Shown here: one piece after another, positions 32,206-43,134 of the stretch
Layout: each line of letters begins with the position of its first letter
How positions within the stretch are numbered: the stretch's first letter is position 1
Assembly (NCBI RefSeq): GCF_000340885.1
Contig: NC_020291.1
Coordinates: 5,767,501 to 5,831,500 of the forward strand
Source of the DNA: Clostridium saccharoperbutylacetonicum N1-4(HMT)
GTDB taxonomy: Bacteria; Bacillota; Clostridia; Clostridiales; Clostridiaceae
Direction of reading: 5' to 3'
Length of the DNA: 64,000 nucleotides
Position numbers and translations under genes: made by a program
Notes under the pieces: generated by a model
What the model was told of the DNA's origin: nothing
What the model saw: the letters and a program-made list of their open reading frames with translations, nothing else
Database searches by the model: none

Positions 32206-35166
32206 TTAATTTGTCTTGGTGTTTGCTGATGCACTTCCTGTACTAGCATTACTTTGTTGCGATGTAGCAGCCGTTTTATTATATGGATTATCAACAACAT
32301 ACTTCTTAAACGACTCTGATTTGGAAGCATAGTTAGGATCTTTTTGTAGTAATCTATCCTTAAAATAAGCTTCATAAACTGCTTTAACTGCTGAAGCAAT
32401 ATTACTTCCATGTCCACCATCAAACACAACTGCAACTACTGCTATTTCAGGTTCACTGTTTCCATCTGCTGGAGCATAACTTACATAAGTTGCATAAGGA
32501 TCTCTTCCAAAGTCCCTTTGATCTGTTGAAACATCGGCTGTACCAGTTTTACCTGCAGTCTTTATTGGGAATGTTCCAAAAACAGTACTTGCTGTACCAC
32601 CTTCTTCACTATTAACAGCTGTCATTCCTTCCTCTACTGCTTTCCTTGTACTTGGTGACATTTGAACTTTATTTAATACTTCTGGTTTAAAATCCTGCAC
32701 TACATTTCCATTAGTATCAGTAATCTTATCAACTAAATGAAGTTTATATCTTGTTCCTCCATTCGCAAATGTTGATATGTATGATACCAATTGTAATGGA
32801 GTAAAGTTATTCATCCCTTGGCCTATAGATGCATAAACAATCTGCGCCGGTGATTTTATTGCACCAACTTCATCATTAATTGTAAATTGTGCTATTACTT
32901 CTGTAATAGTAGAAGCCTGTGATTCTAAGTTTACCTTTTTTCCTGTTCTTGCTTCATAATCAGCAACATTTTGTTTATACTTATCAGAATTATTCATTAT
33001 ATTTAAAACATCACCTTTGATGCTTTTTATGAATTCCTCATGAGTTTGTATAGAATTATCATCTGTACCAACTTTGCTTAAATTCTCCGCAATCTTATCT
33101 TTTATAGCTTTTTTGGATTTTTCAACTTCCTTATTATCACTATCTGATATTCTTATATCAAATGGCACAAATGTATTTCCATAATACTCACAATCTTTCT
33201 CTAAAATTTGTACTAAATTGAGTTTAGAATAAGATATCTGAAGTTCTTTCCATGATTTAAAGTTATATGTTTGCCCAAAACTTTCTCCTATTTCTATACC
33301 TGTTGAGCCCTTTTGATTGGTGTTTGGATCATACCCCAATCCAAATTTCCAAGCATATTTTGCAAGAGAATCTAATGCTGTAGTATAATTACTTTTCCCT
33401 CCTGCATTTGTAAACATTCTTGTGGCAGTTTCATAAAAATAAAAGTTTATAGATTGAGCAATAGCTCTTGTTAATGTTGTTGGTCCAGTTGGACCTTCTA
33501 ATCCCTTTGGACCAAATGCTGTACCGAATATTTCTGGATGTATTTTAAATTCACCAACATCATTTATAACTGAATCTGGAGTAATTGCCCCTGATTCAAG
33601 TCCCGCAATAGCCGTTAAAGGCTTAAAAGTAGATCCTGGTGGAATCTGTGACATAGTTGCATAATTATAAGTAGGCTTTGGATACAAATCGTGTATGTCA
33701 CTCCAATTTCCATTTGAATCCTTGAATAATTCATCAACACTTTTACTTAATCCCATTCTTTTTACATATTCTTTTCCAAAAGCTTCATAGTCTGGCTTAA
33801 AAAATTGATTTCTCTGCTCAGATGTCATCTGTCCAGGAACTGCAAACAAATTAGGATCAAAGTTAGGGTAACTTACTAAAGCTACTATTCTTCCAGTTTT
33901 AACTTCAACTGCAACTAAAGCTCCTCTAGTTGCATTTAAAAAGCTATGATTATCTAAATCACTTCTAGTATTATTTCTTATATTTTGAATTCCATCAGCT
34001 AAAGCTTGTTCTGCTGCATATTGGACATCTCTATCTATAGTAAGATGAACATCATTCCCTGGTGAAGGCTCCAATTCAAATAAAGTTTGTGTTTTACGTC
34101 CTTGTGAATTAACCTTAATTGTTGATCCACCTTTAACTCCCTTTAATTGTTCTTCAAACGCTGATTCTATACCTGACTGTCCAATTAAATCTGATGAAAC
34201 ATCATATCCTTTAAGTTCATACTTTTCTTTTTGAGTATCACTAATTGAAGATACATAGCCTAAAACTGCTGAAGCCAAATTCTTATATGGATAATCTCTT
34301 ATTGGTGATAAACTCACATTTATTCCAGATAAATCAAATTGTTTTTGCATAACAATTAACGAAGTATCCTTCTTAATATTCCCTGCTATAGTTACTGATC
34401 GATATCCTTTAACACTTTGAATTTTTATAGCATCCTTCACGACCATATATCTTCTAATATCATTCAAGGAATATCCTTGCTTAATAATTTCTTCTGTTAA
34501 TTCCTTGTCAGACATATTAGCATATATCTTAACCTTATTTTTATCATTATAATTTGGATCCACAAGTTGAATCATATTATATGCTCTTACTAAAAAATAA
34601 AATGAATCTTCTGGCGTGATTTTCATTAATTCCTGATCTAACTGAGCATTTTGAGCATCTGATAATTCTTCAACATTTTTAAAAAGCTTGTTTTTTAAGG
34701 AATCATTTAATCCTCTATCTTTTTTGAATCTTAATTCCTCAGCATTTTGAGACTCCTTACTATTGCTTGAATATTCAAAATATATATTATTATTACTATC
34801 TATTTTTAATGGCAATGTATCTTGAACTGTTTCATTATTTTCATCCAATATTTTAAATAGTTCTTTCATAGTTTCATAAAAATGTTTATCTGCATCTTCT
34901 GTCTTTGTATAGGTAATAGTATATGTCTGTCTACTAGTTGCTAAAATATTTCCCTTATCGTCATATATTTTCCCTCTTGGAGCTTTATCTGCAATAAATC
35001 TTGTTGATGTTACATCAGCTCTTTCCTTATATTCCTGATAATTATATACTTGAAGATATACTAATTTTAATATTATGGCTGTAAATATAACCCCCATAAT
35101 AATACACAAAACAGTATATCGCGAAGTTTTCTTTTTCTTTTTCTTTATTGGTTTACTTACTATCAT
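32206..35166 (-). CDS. mrdA: Class B penicillin-binding protein 2 with enlarged transpeptidase region
   Basis: A 986-residue membrane transpeptidase, longer than the usual 600-700. One N-terminal membrane anchor (about 16-38) precedes the dimerisation domain. Motifs are STFK (active Ser near 511), SIN and KTGT near 872. The SxxK to KTG distance of roughly 360 residues exceeds the usual by over 100, because of a Lys/Glu/Asn-rich insertion at about 680-780. It cross-links peptidoglycan with RodA. The start overlaps the mreD stop by ATGA, so the genes are co-translated. Confidence 0.92.
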   Translation of the reverse strand: MIVSKPIKKKKKKTSRYTVLCIIMGVIFTAIILKLVYLQVYNYQEYKERADVTSTRFIADKAPRGKIYDDKGNILATSRQTYTITYTKTEDADKHFYETMKELFKILDENNETVQDTLPLKIDSNNNIYFEYSSNSKESQNAEELRFKKDRGLNDSLKNKLFKNVEELSDAQNAQLDQELMKITPEDSFYFLVRAYNMIQLVDPNYNDKNKVKIYANMSDKELTEEIIKQGYSLNDIRRYMVVKDAIKIQSVKGYRSVTIAGNIKKDTSLIVMQKQFDLSGINVSLSPIRDYPYKNLASAVLGYVSSISDTQKEKYELKGYDVSSDLIGQSGIESAFEEQLKGVKGGSTIKVNSQGRKTQTLFELEPSPGNDVHLTIDRDVQYAAEQALADGIQNIRNNTRSDLDNHSFLNATRGALVAVEVKTGRIVALVSYPNFDPNLFAVPGQMTSEQRNQFFKPDYEAFGKEYVKRMGLSKSVDELFKDSNGNWSDIHDLYPKPTYNYATMSQIPPGSTFKPLTAIAGLESGAITPDSVINDVGEFKIHPEIFGTAFGPKGLEGPTGPTTLTRAIAQSINFYFYETATRMFTNAGGKSNYTTALDSLAKYAWKFGLGYDPNTNQKGSTGIEIGESFGQTYNFKSWKELQISYSKLNLVQILEKDCEYYGNTFVPFDIRISDSDNKEVEKSKKAIKDKIAENLSKVGTDDNSIQTHEEFIKSIKGDVLNIMNNSDKYKQNVADYEARTGKKVNLESQASTITEVIAQFTINDEVGAIKSPAQIVYASIGQGMNNFTPLQLVSYISTFANGGTRYKLHLVDKITDTNGNVVQDFKPEVLNKVQMSPSTRKAVEEGMTAVNSEEGGTASTVFGTFPIKTAGKTGTADVSTDQRDFGRDPYATYVSYAPADGNSEPEIAVVAVVFDGGHGSNIASAVKAVYEAYFKDRLLQKDPNYASKSESFKKYVVDNPYNKTAATSQQSNASTGSASANTKTN

Positions 35167-35654
35167 TTAAACCTCCACCTTTGTTTTGTATATTCATCAT
35201 CATATATCTTAATAACAAGCCTATATACAAAAAACATCACTACTGCATTGTAAATTCCCATAATAATACTTTTAGACAAATCAACTTCCATATTTAGCAA
35301 GTGAAATATTGCAAAAATAGCTGTGTATTTTATTATTGTAATGAAAAAGGTCAAAATGACAGGTATTAACCTTTTGTTTTTTATTATTCCAGCTCCAATT
35401 ATACTAGCTAAAAGACATAATAATAAATTTACTAATGAATTTACTCCAAATCCATTGAAAAAGAAAATGTCCTGCAACACTCCACTAACAACACCAATAA
35501 AAACTGCTTTCTCTTTTTTATTAATCAGCGAAAATGCTATAGCAAAGGTAAATAATAAACTAGGGTAAGCACCTTTTATTGAAAAAAACGGAACTAATGA
35601 ATTATCTAATATAACTAATCCTATAGAAACTAAAATAATAATTAATTTTTCCAT
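35163..35654 (-). CDS. mreD: Rod shape-determining membrane protein MreD
   Basis: A 163-residue protein with five hydrophobic segments and the family pattern FNGFGVNSL. It is part of the MreBCD-RodA-PBP2 elongation complex in the membrane. It is 10 bases after mreC and overlaps the PBP2 gene by 4 bases. Confidence 0.93.
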   Translation of the reverse strand: MEKLIIILVSIGLVILDNSLVPFFSIKGAYPSLLFTFAIAFSLINKKEKAVFIGVVSGVLQDIFFFNGFGVNSLVNLLLCLLASIIGAGIIKNKRLIPVILTFFITIIKYTAIFAIFHLLNMEVDLSKSIIMGIYNAVVMFFVYRLVIKIYDDEYTKQRWRFK

Positions 35655-35664
35655 TTAAAAACCT

Positions 35665-36513
35665 CTAATTATATTTAATTTCTCTCGTATCTTTTGGAGA
35701 GACAATAAATAATTCTTGTAATTTATTAAAATCTACATATGGCTTCACAATTGCATTTTTCATAACTCTAACTTTATCTTCTTCTACAGAAATCACTTCT
35801 CCAATTCTAATTTTCTTTGGATAAAGCATTCCTACACCAGAAGTAAGTATCACGTCACCTTCCTTTACATCAGAATCCATTGGAAGATCATATACTTTTG
35901 CTAAGTTTTTATTTTGTCCATCATTAAAGCCTTTAATATAACCTGTAGCCTCACTAGTTCTTTCAACCATAACACTTACAGCTAAATTTTCATTAATCAA
36001 TGGTTGTATTATACTCCAGTTACTATCTACACTTGTCACTTGTCCAACTAATCCTTGTGCAGCTATAACAACCATACCTTTTTGGATATTATCATTTTTT
36101 CCTTTATTAATTATATAACCATCCAAAAAGCTACCACCACTATGACCTATAATATTACACGCAATATAGTTATAGTTTTTGTTATCTTCTTCAAAATTAA
36201 GTACTTGTCTTAACCTCTCATTTTCATCTTTTAAGTCTGAATAAGTGGCTAATTTATCTTCAAGTTCTTGATTCTTATTAATCAATTCTTTATTTTGTGC
36301 TTTAACCTCAGAAAAATTCAAAAAGAAATCTAATGTTTCTTTAATTCTATTAGTTCCTTGATATAAAAGACTTTGTACAGGGTTTAAAGTACTACCGGCA
36401 CCACTTTCAATAATACTTCGATTATCTCGCTTAACAGTATACACTATTAATCCTAAAAAGCTAACTGACAGTACCACAATAGTTACTGCCAGTTTATTTC
36501 TAAGAAGCCTCAT
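35665..36513 (-). CDS. mreC: Rod shape-determining protein MreC
   Basis: A 282-residue protein: N-terminal membrane anchor (residues 8-26), coiled coil (about 70-105) and the extracellular beta-rich domain with the conserved GLVGQV and SGVGMLYPK segments. It links the cytoplasmic MreB to the wall enzymes. It lies 3 bases after mreB. Confidence 0.95.
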   Translation of the reverse strand: MRLLRNKLAVTIVVLSVSFLGLIVYTVKRDNRSIIESGAGSTLNPVQSLLYQGTNRIKETLDFFLNFSEVKAQNKELINKNQELEDKLATYSDLKDENERLRQVLNFEEDNKNYNYIACNIIGHSGGSFLDGYIINKGKNDNIQKGMVVIAAQGLVGQVTSVDSNWSIIQPLINENLAVSVMVERTSEATGYIKGFNDGQNKNLAKVYDLPMDSDVKEGDVILTSGVGMLYPKKIRIGEVISVEEDKVRVMKNAIVKPYVDFNKLQELFIVSPKDTREIKYN

Positions 36514-36516
36514 AAA

Positions 36517-38242
<1,726 letters not shown>

Positions 38243-38288
38243 ATAATATAATCCCTCCACATATATGATATCCCTACTCCCTCAAATA

Positions 38289-38855
38289 TCAATATACCTC
38301 TTTAAGCATACATTTTAATTTACTTAGTGGAAGACCAACAACATTATAATAACATCCTTTTATTTCTTCAACAAATATTCCGCCTACACCCTGAATTCCA
38401 TAAGCCCCTGCTTTATCTAGTGGCTCTCCTGTTTTTATGTATTCAAGTATTTCATCATCATTTATTGTTGAAAAAGTCACTTCTGTAGACAAACTCTCTT
38501 GTTTAATTTTATTAGTGGTTGTATTAATTACAACAATTCCAGAATAGACCAGATGTTTCCTGCCTTGGAGCGCCTTTATCATATAAAATGCATCTTCCTC
38601 GTCTTTAGGTTTTCCAAGTATCCTATTGTCTAAAGTAACTATAGTATCTGCTGATATTATTATTGCATTGTCACCTATTTTTTTCTTTACATCAAGTGCT
38701 TTTCCCAATGCTATCTCTTTAACATATCTATCTATAGACCCCTCAAAAGGAACTTGGCTTTCATCAAACTCACTAACAATTATATCAAAATTCTTAACTA
38801 ATCTTCCTAAAAGTTCTTGTCTTCTTTCTGAAGCAGAAGCTAATACTATTTTCAT
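38289..38855 (-). CDS. maf: Maf-family nucleotide pyrophosphatase
   Basis: A 188-residue cytoplasmic enzyme that hydrolyses non-canonical or pyrimidine NTPs to NMP and prevents their incorporation. The N-terminal signature LASASERRQELL and the ISADTIV and GKPKDEEDA motifs are present. It starts the maf-radC-mre operon. YhdE versus YceF specificity is not assigned; the KAGAYGIQG segment is common to the family. Confidence 0.93.
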   Translation of the reverse strand: MKIVLASASERRQELLGRLVKNFDIIVSEFDESQVPFEGSIDRYVKEIALGKALDVKKKIGDNAIIISADTIVTLDNRILGKPKDEEDAFYMIKALQGRKHLVYSGIVVINTTTNKIKQESLSTEVTFSTINDDEILEYIKTGEPLDKAGAYGIQGVGGIFVEEIKGCYYNVVGLPLSKLKCMLKEVY

Positions 38856-39181
38856 ATGCTCACATCCTAAAATAAAGAATCTATATGTTGTAACAATGAA
38901 TTTTAAATTATAAACCTAAAATCAAAACTCAATTTTATTACTTATGTAAAAAAGAAATCACAACATATTATAATATATATAATTGACAAATTATATATAT
39001 TATAGACATGTTAATTATTTAACCAAAAACATTTAATCAACAAAAGTATAGAAATGAATATATTCATCATTTCTATACCATATAGTTTATCATCTAAGAT
39101 GTTCTTAAACAAGTCTGTAATAACAAGTTCTGTTTTTTTTTATATAAATGTAATTTTGTCGTAATAATTTAATACTTTTTC
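38856..39181. other. AT-rich gap before maf, no gene
   Basis: About 326 bp with no plausible ORF. It contains the terminator at 39040-39078 and presumably the maf operon promoter, for which I see no convincing pair. Confidence 0.6.
39040..39078 (-). terminator. Terminator of the SPOR-domain gene
   Basis: Arms GTATAGAAATGA (39046-39057) and TCATTTCTATAC (39067-39078), followed by TTTTGTTG on the minus strand. Confidence 0.75.
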
Positions 39182-39856
39182 TTAGTTTTTTATTAATTTA
39201 TATAACCCTTGCATATTTGAACTATTATTTGTTCTATCTATTTCATCAGGCAGATTATTTATATATTTATCTAAATCATCAAGTTTTTTAGTTTTAGTTG
39301 CACTATCATCATTTATAATTTTATCGGACCAAGTTTTAAATTCTTTTGTTTTTATGCTCTTAACTTCATTATCTTGGAATTTATTTATAATTTCTAAGAA
39401 ACCATCTACGATTTCAATTATCTTTTTGTTTTCTATATTATCATTTGAAATATTCAAATCAATTTTTGCCACATCGATTTTCTTTTGTTTAAATTCATCG
39501 ATTTTCTTTATTCCATCTTCTTCTGTATATAATCCTGCCATTACTCTATATTTACCATCATCCTCTACAATAAATGGCTGACAATACTTAGTTAATGAAT
39601 TTATTAACTCTTTAGCATTTTCTTCCTTAGTATAATAACCACATTGTAACGCTATAACGTTTTGAATTTTACCATCATTATCTGATACACTTGTTTGCAT
39701 CAAGTTGTTCCCATTAATACTTTGTAATTCTTTTCCAGCAAAAATTAGATTACTTACATATACCCCGCCCCCTAAAGACATTACTACAATAACAACAACG
39801 CTACATATAAATTTTAACCTGCCTGATTTTTTGTACTCATATCTTGTGTATCTCAT
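39182..39856 (-). CDS. SPOR-domain membrane protein
   Basis: A 224-residue protein with a short basic cytoplasmic start, one membrane segment (about 16-35) and an extracellular SPOR-like repeat (IALQCGYYTKEENAKELINSL... YRVMAGLYTEEDGIKKI, about 68-130). SPOR domains bind denuded septal glycan. The C-terminal 90 residues are Lys/Asp/Asn-rich and unrecognised. GAAAGGGG precedes the ATG. A role at septa or in sporulation is inferred from the domain. Confidence 0.8.
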   Translation of the reverse strand: MRYTRYEYKKSGRLKFICSVVVIVVMSLGGGVYVSNLIFAGKELQSINGNNLMQTSVSDNDGKIQNVIALQCGYYTKEENAKELINSLTKYCQPFIVEDDGKYRVMAGLYTEEDGIKKIDEFKQKKIDVAKIDLNISNDNIENKKIIEIVDGFLEIINKFQDNEVKSIKTKEFKTWSDKIINDDSATKTKKLDDLDKYINNLPDEIDRTNNSSNMQGLYKLIKN

Positions 39857-39930
39857 AATATTCCCCTTTCCTATTTTTTTAAACTTTCACATTAATTTAT
39901 TGAATGTGATTTTAAGTTCCATTTTATCCT

Positions 39931-40246
39931 TATAGATATCCAATTTAATAATCAAACTTACAAATGGAATATACATGAGTCATTGAGAAATTATAGCCGT
40001 AACACTACACTAGAAATCATATACATTTTTCTGGAAGCAGGCATGTGAAATTGAGCTATTGAAGGTTGTTAGTGGAAGGTTGTTCCATTTTCGGCTTGTC
40101 ATAAATTTACTTTAGGAACATGCAGAAATGGGTGCAACCTTCCACTTAGAACCTTCCAGCGAAAATTTCACTAGTCCTGTGGAAGATAAATGTATCTGAT
40201 TTCGGTAATTCTTGCATAAGTCTAATTCTCGCTTTGGATATCTATA
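39931..40246 (+). repeat. Palindromic dispersed element, copy B2 (short centre, complete)
   Basis: 316 bp, the best-preserved copy. Perfect 13-base terminal inverted repeats TATAGATATCCAA (39931-39943) and TTGGATATCTATA (40234-40246). If the outermost TA is a target duplication, the flanks fit TA insertion. The short centre carries AGTGGAAGGTTG and CAACCTTCCACT arms. It stands between the NlpC/P60 and SPOR genes. Confidence 0.92.
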
Positions 40247-40419
40247 TCTAATAAATATTAAGTTATCTACAAATTGCAGATTATAAGTCATTATATGAAT
40301 TCTAATAAAAATTCATATAATTATATTTATTATGTTAATTGCCAATATATGAGTTATGTTAAATAATTCATAGTATTTATAATAAAGTTTATAGATTTCT
40401 CATATTCTTCTTAAAATAA

Positions 40420-40454
40420 AAAAAGCAAGCCTTAATTAATAAGACTTGCCTATA
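40420..40454 (-). terminator. Terminator of the NlpC/P60 gene
   Basis: GCAAGCCTT and AAGACTTGC arms around AATTAAT, followed by TTTTTTT on the minus strand. Confidence 0.85.
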
Positions 40455-40471
40455 ATAACTTTAAAATATTT

Positions 40472-41065
40472 CTACTTAACTATCCTTCTTGCCGTTGCAT
40501 ATCTTTGAGAATAATATCCATCACTCAATGAACTTATCATAACTGGTTTTCCAGTTCTTGGTGCATGTATAAACTCCCCATTTCCAATATAGATACCCAC
40601 ATGACTTATTGATCCTTCTGTATTAAAAAATATCAAATCTCCTGCCTTTAAATTATTTCTATCCACTTTTGTACCTTCATTTACTTGAGAGTATGTAGTA
40701 CGTGATAGACCTATCCCAAATTTATTATATACATATTGAGTCAATCCAGAACAATCAAAGGCATTTGGTCCAGCAGCTCCATAAACATATGGCTTACCTA
40801 TAAATTTAAATGCGTAATTAACAACTTCATTTCCTTTACTGACTGTTCCTCTTGAAATTTTATCATTATTATTAGTTTCTGCACCACCATCTGAAGGTGC
40901 TTGAATCACTTTATTTGTCTTAAGCTCACTTGTCTTAAGTATAATCCCTTTATTTGTTTTTAAAGTAGTATCAGCCTTTGCATTTTGAGTATTAATAAAA
41001 CAAACTCCTGAAAAAACAATAGTTCCAATTATAAATCTTAGAAATAAATTTTTTTTAAATTCCAT
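40472..41065 (-). CDS. Secreted NlpC/P60 cell wall endopeptidase
   Basis: A 197-residue exported cysteine peptidase. A signal peptide (MEFKKNLFLRFIIGTIVFSGV..., cleaved near NAKA) is followed by a short linker and an NlpC/P60 domain. Catalytic Cys is in FDCSGLTQYVY (near 104), His in ISHVGIYIGNG and the third polar residue in FIHAPRTGKP. It cuts the gamma-D-glutamyl-diamino acid link in peptidoglycan. There are no SH3 or repeat wall-binding domains. Confidence 0.92.
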   Translation of the reverse strand: MEFKKNLFLRFIIGTIVFSGVCFINTQNAKADTTLKTNKGIILKTSELKTNKVIQAPSDGGAETNNNDKISRGTVSKGNEVVNYAFKFIGKPYVYGAAGPNAFDCSGLTQYVYNKFGIGLSRTTYSQVNEGTKVDRNNLKAGDLIFFNTEGSISHVGIYIGNGEFIHAPRTGKPVMISSLSDGYYSQRYATARRIVK

Positions 41066-41286
41066 TTATATACCTCTCCATGATCTGATTTAATATGCCT
41101 AAGAAAACATTTTCATTCCTGATTTCATTACCTTAAATTTCAAAACATGTTTTTAGTATATTCATTAATTGGATTTAGGTCAAACTTTTTACACTTTTAT
41201 ATTTCTATTTACAATAAAATATCTTATTTTTACTTGATAATTCTCTAACAAGCTATCGTTTACATCAACTTAAGATTTCTATAGCC

Positions 41287-41333
41287 AAAATAGTCTAATT
41301 ATTATAATTTCCATTTAATAATTAGACTATTTT
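41287..41333. terminator. Bidirectional-type terminator after pepD
   Basis: AAAATAGTCTAATTATT (41287-41303) and AATAATTAGACTATTTT (41317-41333), A-run before and T-run after, 23 bases past the pepD stop. Confidence 0.85.
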
Positions 41334-41355
41334 ACAAATAACTTAAAATTATCTG

Positions 41356-42810
41356 TTACTTTATTTCTTTAAGAACTTCTAAAACATATTCGTAACATCT
41401 ACGAGCAGAAGATATACTTAAGTGTTCATCTGGAGTGTGAATATCAAAGATATCTGGCCCAAAGCTAATCATATCTAGATCTCCCAATCTCTCTTTTAAT
41501 AATCCACATTCTAGTCCTGCATGAATAGCAACAACTTCTGCTTCTTTTCCATACATTCTCTTATATATTTCTTTACATACTTCTCTGATTTTTGAATCTG
41601 CTTTATATTCCCATTCTGGATATCCTCCATGAGTTGAGAATGTTCCTTCAAAAATTTCTGTCAATGACTTATTTTTTTCAATAAGTTCTTGCTTTAATGA
41701 TGCCACTGAACTTCTAACAGCGCTATGATATTCTATAGTATCTTCTTTCGTTATTACAACTCCAAGATTTGTTGAACTTTCTACTAACCCCTCTATATCT
41801 GCACTCATTGTACTAATTCCATTAGGGTATAAATATGATAAATTGATTATCTTAGCTGTAGTATCATCTGATAATATTTTTTTGTTTTTTTCTTGAAAAT
41901 CTGATAATTCCACTTTTAATTCCGAATCTCTTTTATGGAACTCTTGTTTTAAAATTCCAGCTATTTTTGAATTTACTTCGTATAATTGTTTTTCTTTTGA
42001 TTGATCTACTGAAATTATTGCTGTTGCTTCTCTTGGGATTGCATTATCTTTTGCCCCTCCATTTAATGATATCAAATTAAAATCAACTTCTTTTGAAATT
42101 TCTTTTAATAATCTTCCCATTAACTTATTAGCGTTTCCTCTTTCAAGATGAATTTCGGCACCTGAATGACCACCCTTTAAGCCTTTAACCTCAATTTTAT
42201 ATTCTTTGGTATTTTCTTTTTTATTGATCCATTTTAGTGGTAATGTAGATTGCGTTCTAATTCCACCTGCACAACTAACCCAGAATTTCCCTTCATCTTC
42301 TGAATCAAGATTTAAAACAATTTTTCCATCAAGATGATCTCCTTTTAATGCATTAGCCCCTGTCATTCCAGTTTCTTCATCTGTTGTCACTAATATTTCA
42401 AGTGCTGGATGAGCTATTGTGCTATCTTCTAATATAGCCATTGCATAAGCTACAGCAATTCCATCATCTCCACCAAGTGTAGTTTCATCAGCATAAATAT
42501 AATCATCTTTCACAATTAATTTTATTGGATCTTTCATAAAATCATGAACCTTATGGTTATTTTTTTCACATACCATATCCATATGCCCTTGAATAATTAC
42601 AGTTGGTGCATTTTCATATCCTTTGGCTGCTGGTTTTTTTATAATTACATTTAATGCCTCATCTTGAAAACATTCTAAACCTAAATCCTTTGCAAAATTA
42701 ATTAAATAGTCACTTATTTGCTTTTCATTCCCCGATCCTCTTGGTATTTTACTTATTTCATTAAAATGATAAAATATTCTTTCCTTTGTTAATTCCTCTA
42801 AAGTTTTCAT
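41356..42810 (-). CDS. pepD: Aminoacyl-histidine dipeptidase (M20 metallopeptidase)
   Basis: A 484-residue cytoplasmic di-zinc dipeptidase with broad specificity including Xaa-His. Metal-binding motifs are QGHMDMVCEK near residue 76, TLGGDDG near 114, TTDEETGMTGA near 146 and a late HAGLECG near 432. Length matches PepD at about 485. The ATG at 42810 has GGAAG upstream; the longer frame to 42855 lies in the leader. Confidence 0.93.
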   Translation of the reverse strand: MKTLEELTKERIFYHFNEISKIPRGSGNEKQISDYLINFAKDLGLECFQDEALNVIIKKPAAKGYENAPTVIIQGHMDMVCEKNNHKVHDFMKDPIKLIVKDDYIYADETTLGGDDGIAVAYAMAILEDSTIAHPALEILVTTDEETGMTGANALKGDHLDGKIVLNLDSEDEGKFWVSCAGGIRTQSTLPLKWINKKENTKEYKIEVKGLKGGHSGAEIHLERGNANKLMGRLLKEISKEVDFNLISLNGGAKDNAIPREATAIISVDQSKEKQLYEVNSKIAGILKQEFHKRDSELKVELSDFQEKNKKILSDDTTAKIINLSYLYPNGISTMSADIEGLVESSTNLGVVITKEDTIEYHSAVRSSVASLKQELIEKNKSLTEIFEGTFSTHGGYPEWEYKADSKIREVCKEIYKRMYGKEAEVVAIHAGLECGLLKERLGDLDMISFGPDIFDIHTPDEHLSISSARRCYEYVLEVLKEIK

Positions 42811-43134
42811 TTTATACTCTTCCTTTCTACTATTTATGTGATAAAATATTATCATACATATCTTTTTTTAGTTTATCATAAAATACTGCTATATACTGCT
42901 ATATTATGTATATTTTTATTATTTTATGATTTAAAATTTTTTCACACACTATATTATATAAAAAAAATAACAAGTCACAAATGCGATGTATATTTTTCCC
43001 AAACTAGTAATTGTGCTTATATTTAAAGTATACTTACAAAATATTGCGTAAAATAAACTTGTATAGTCTGTTATTATTTTTCTAAAAGTATGAACTAAAA
43101 GAATGATTTCTAAAATTTAATGTGAGGTGTTTAT

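Noticed and set aside
32151-32435. 94-codon ORF overlapping the end of the PBP2 gene
   Set aside because: A frame-shadow of PBP2 running into the terminator hairpin.
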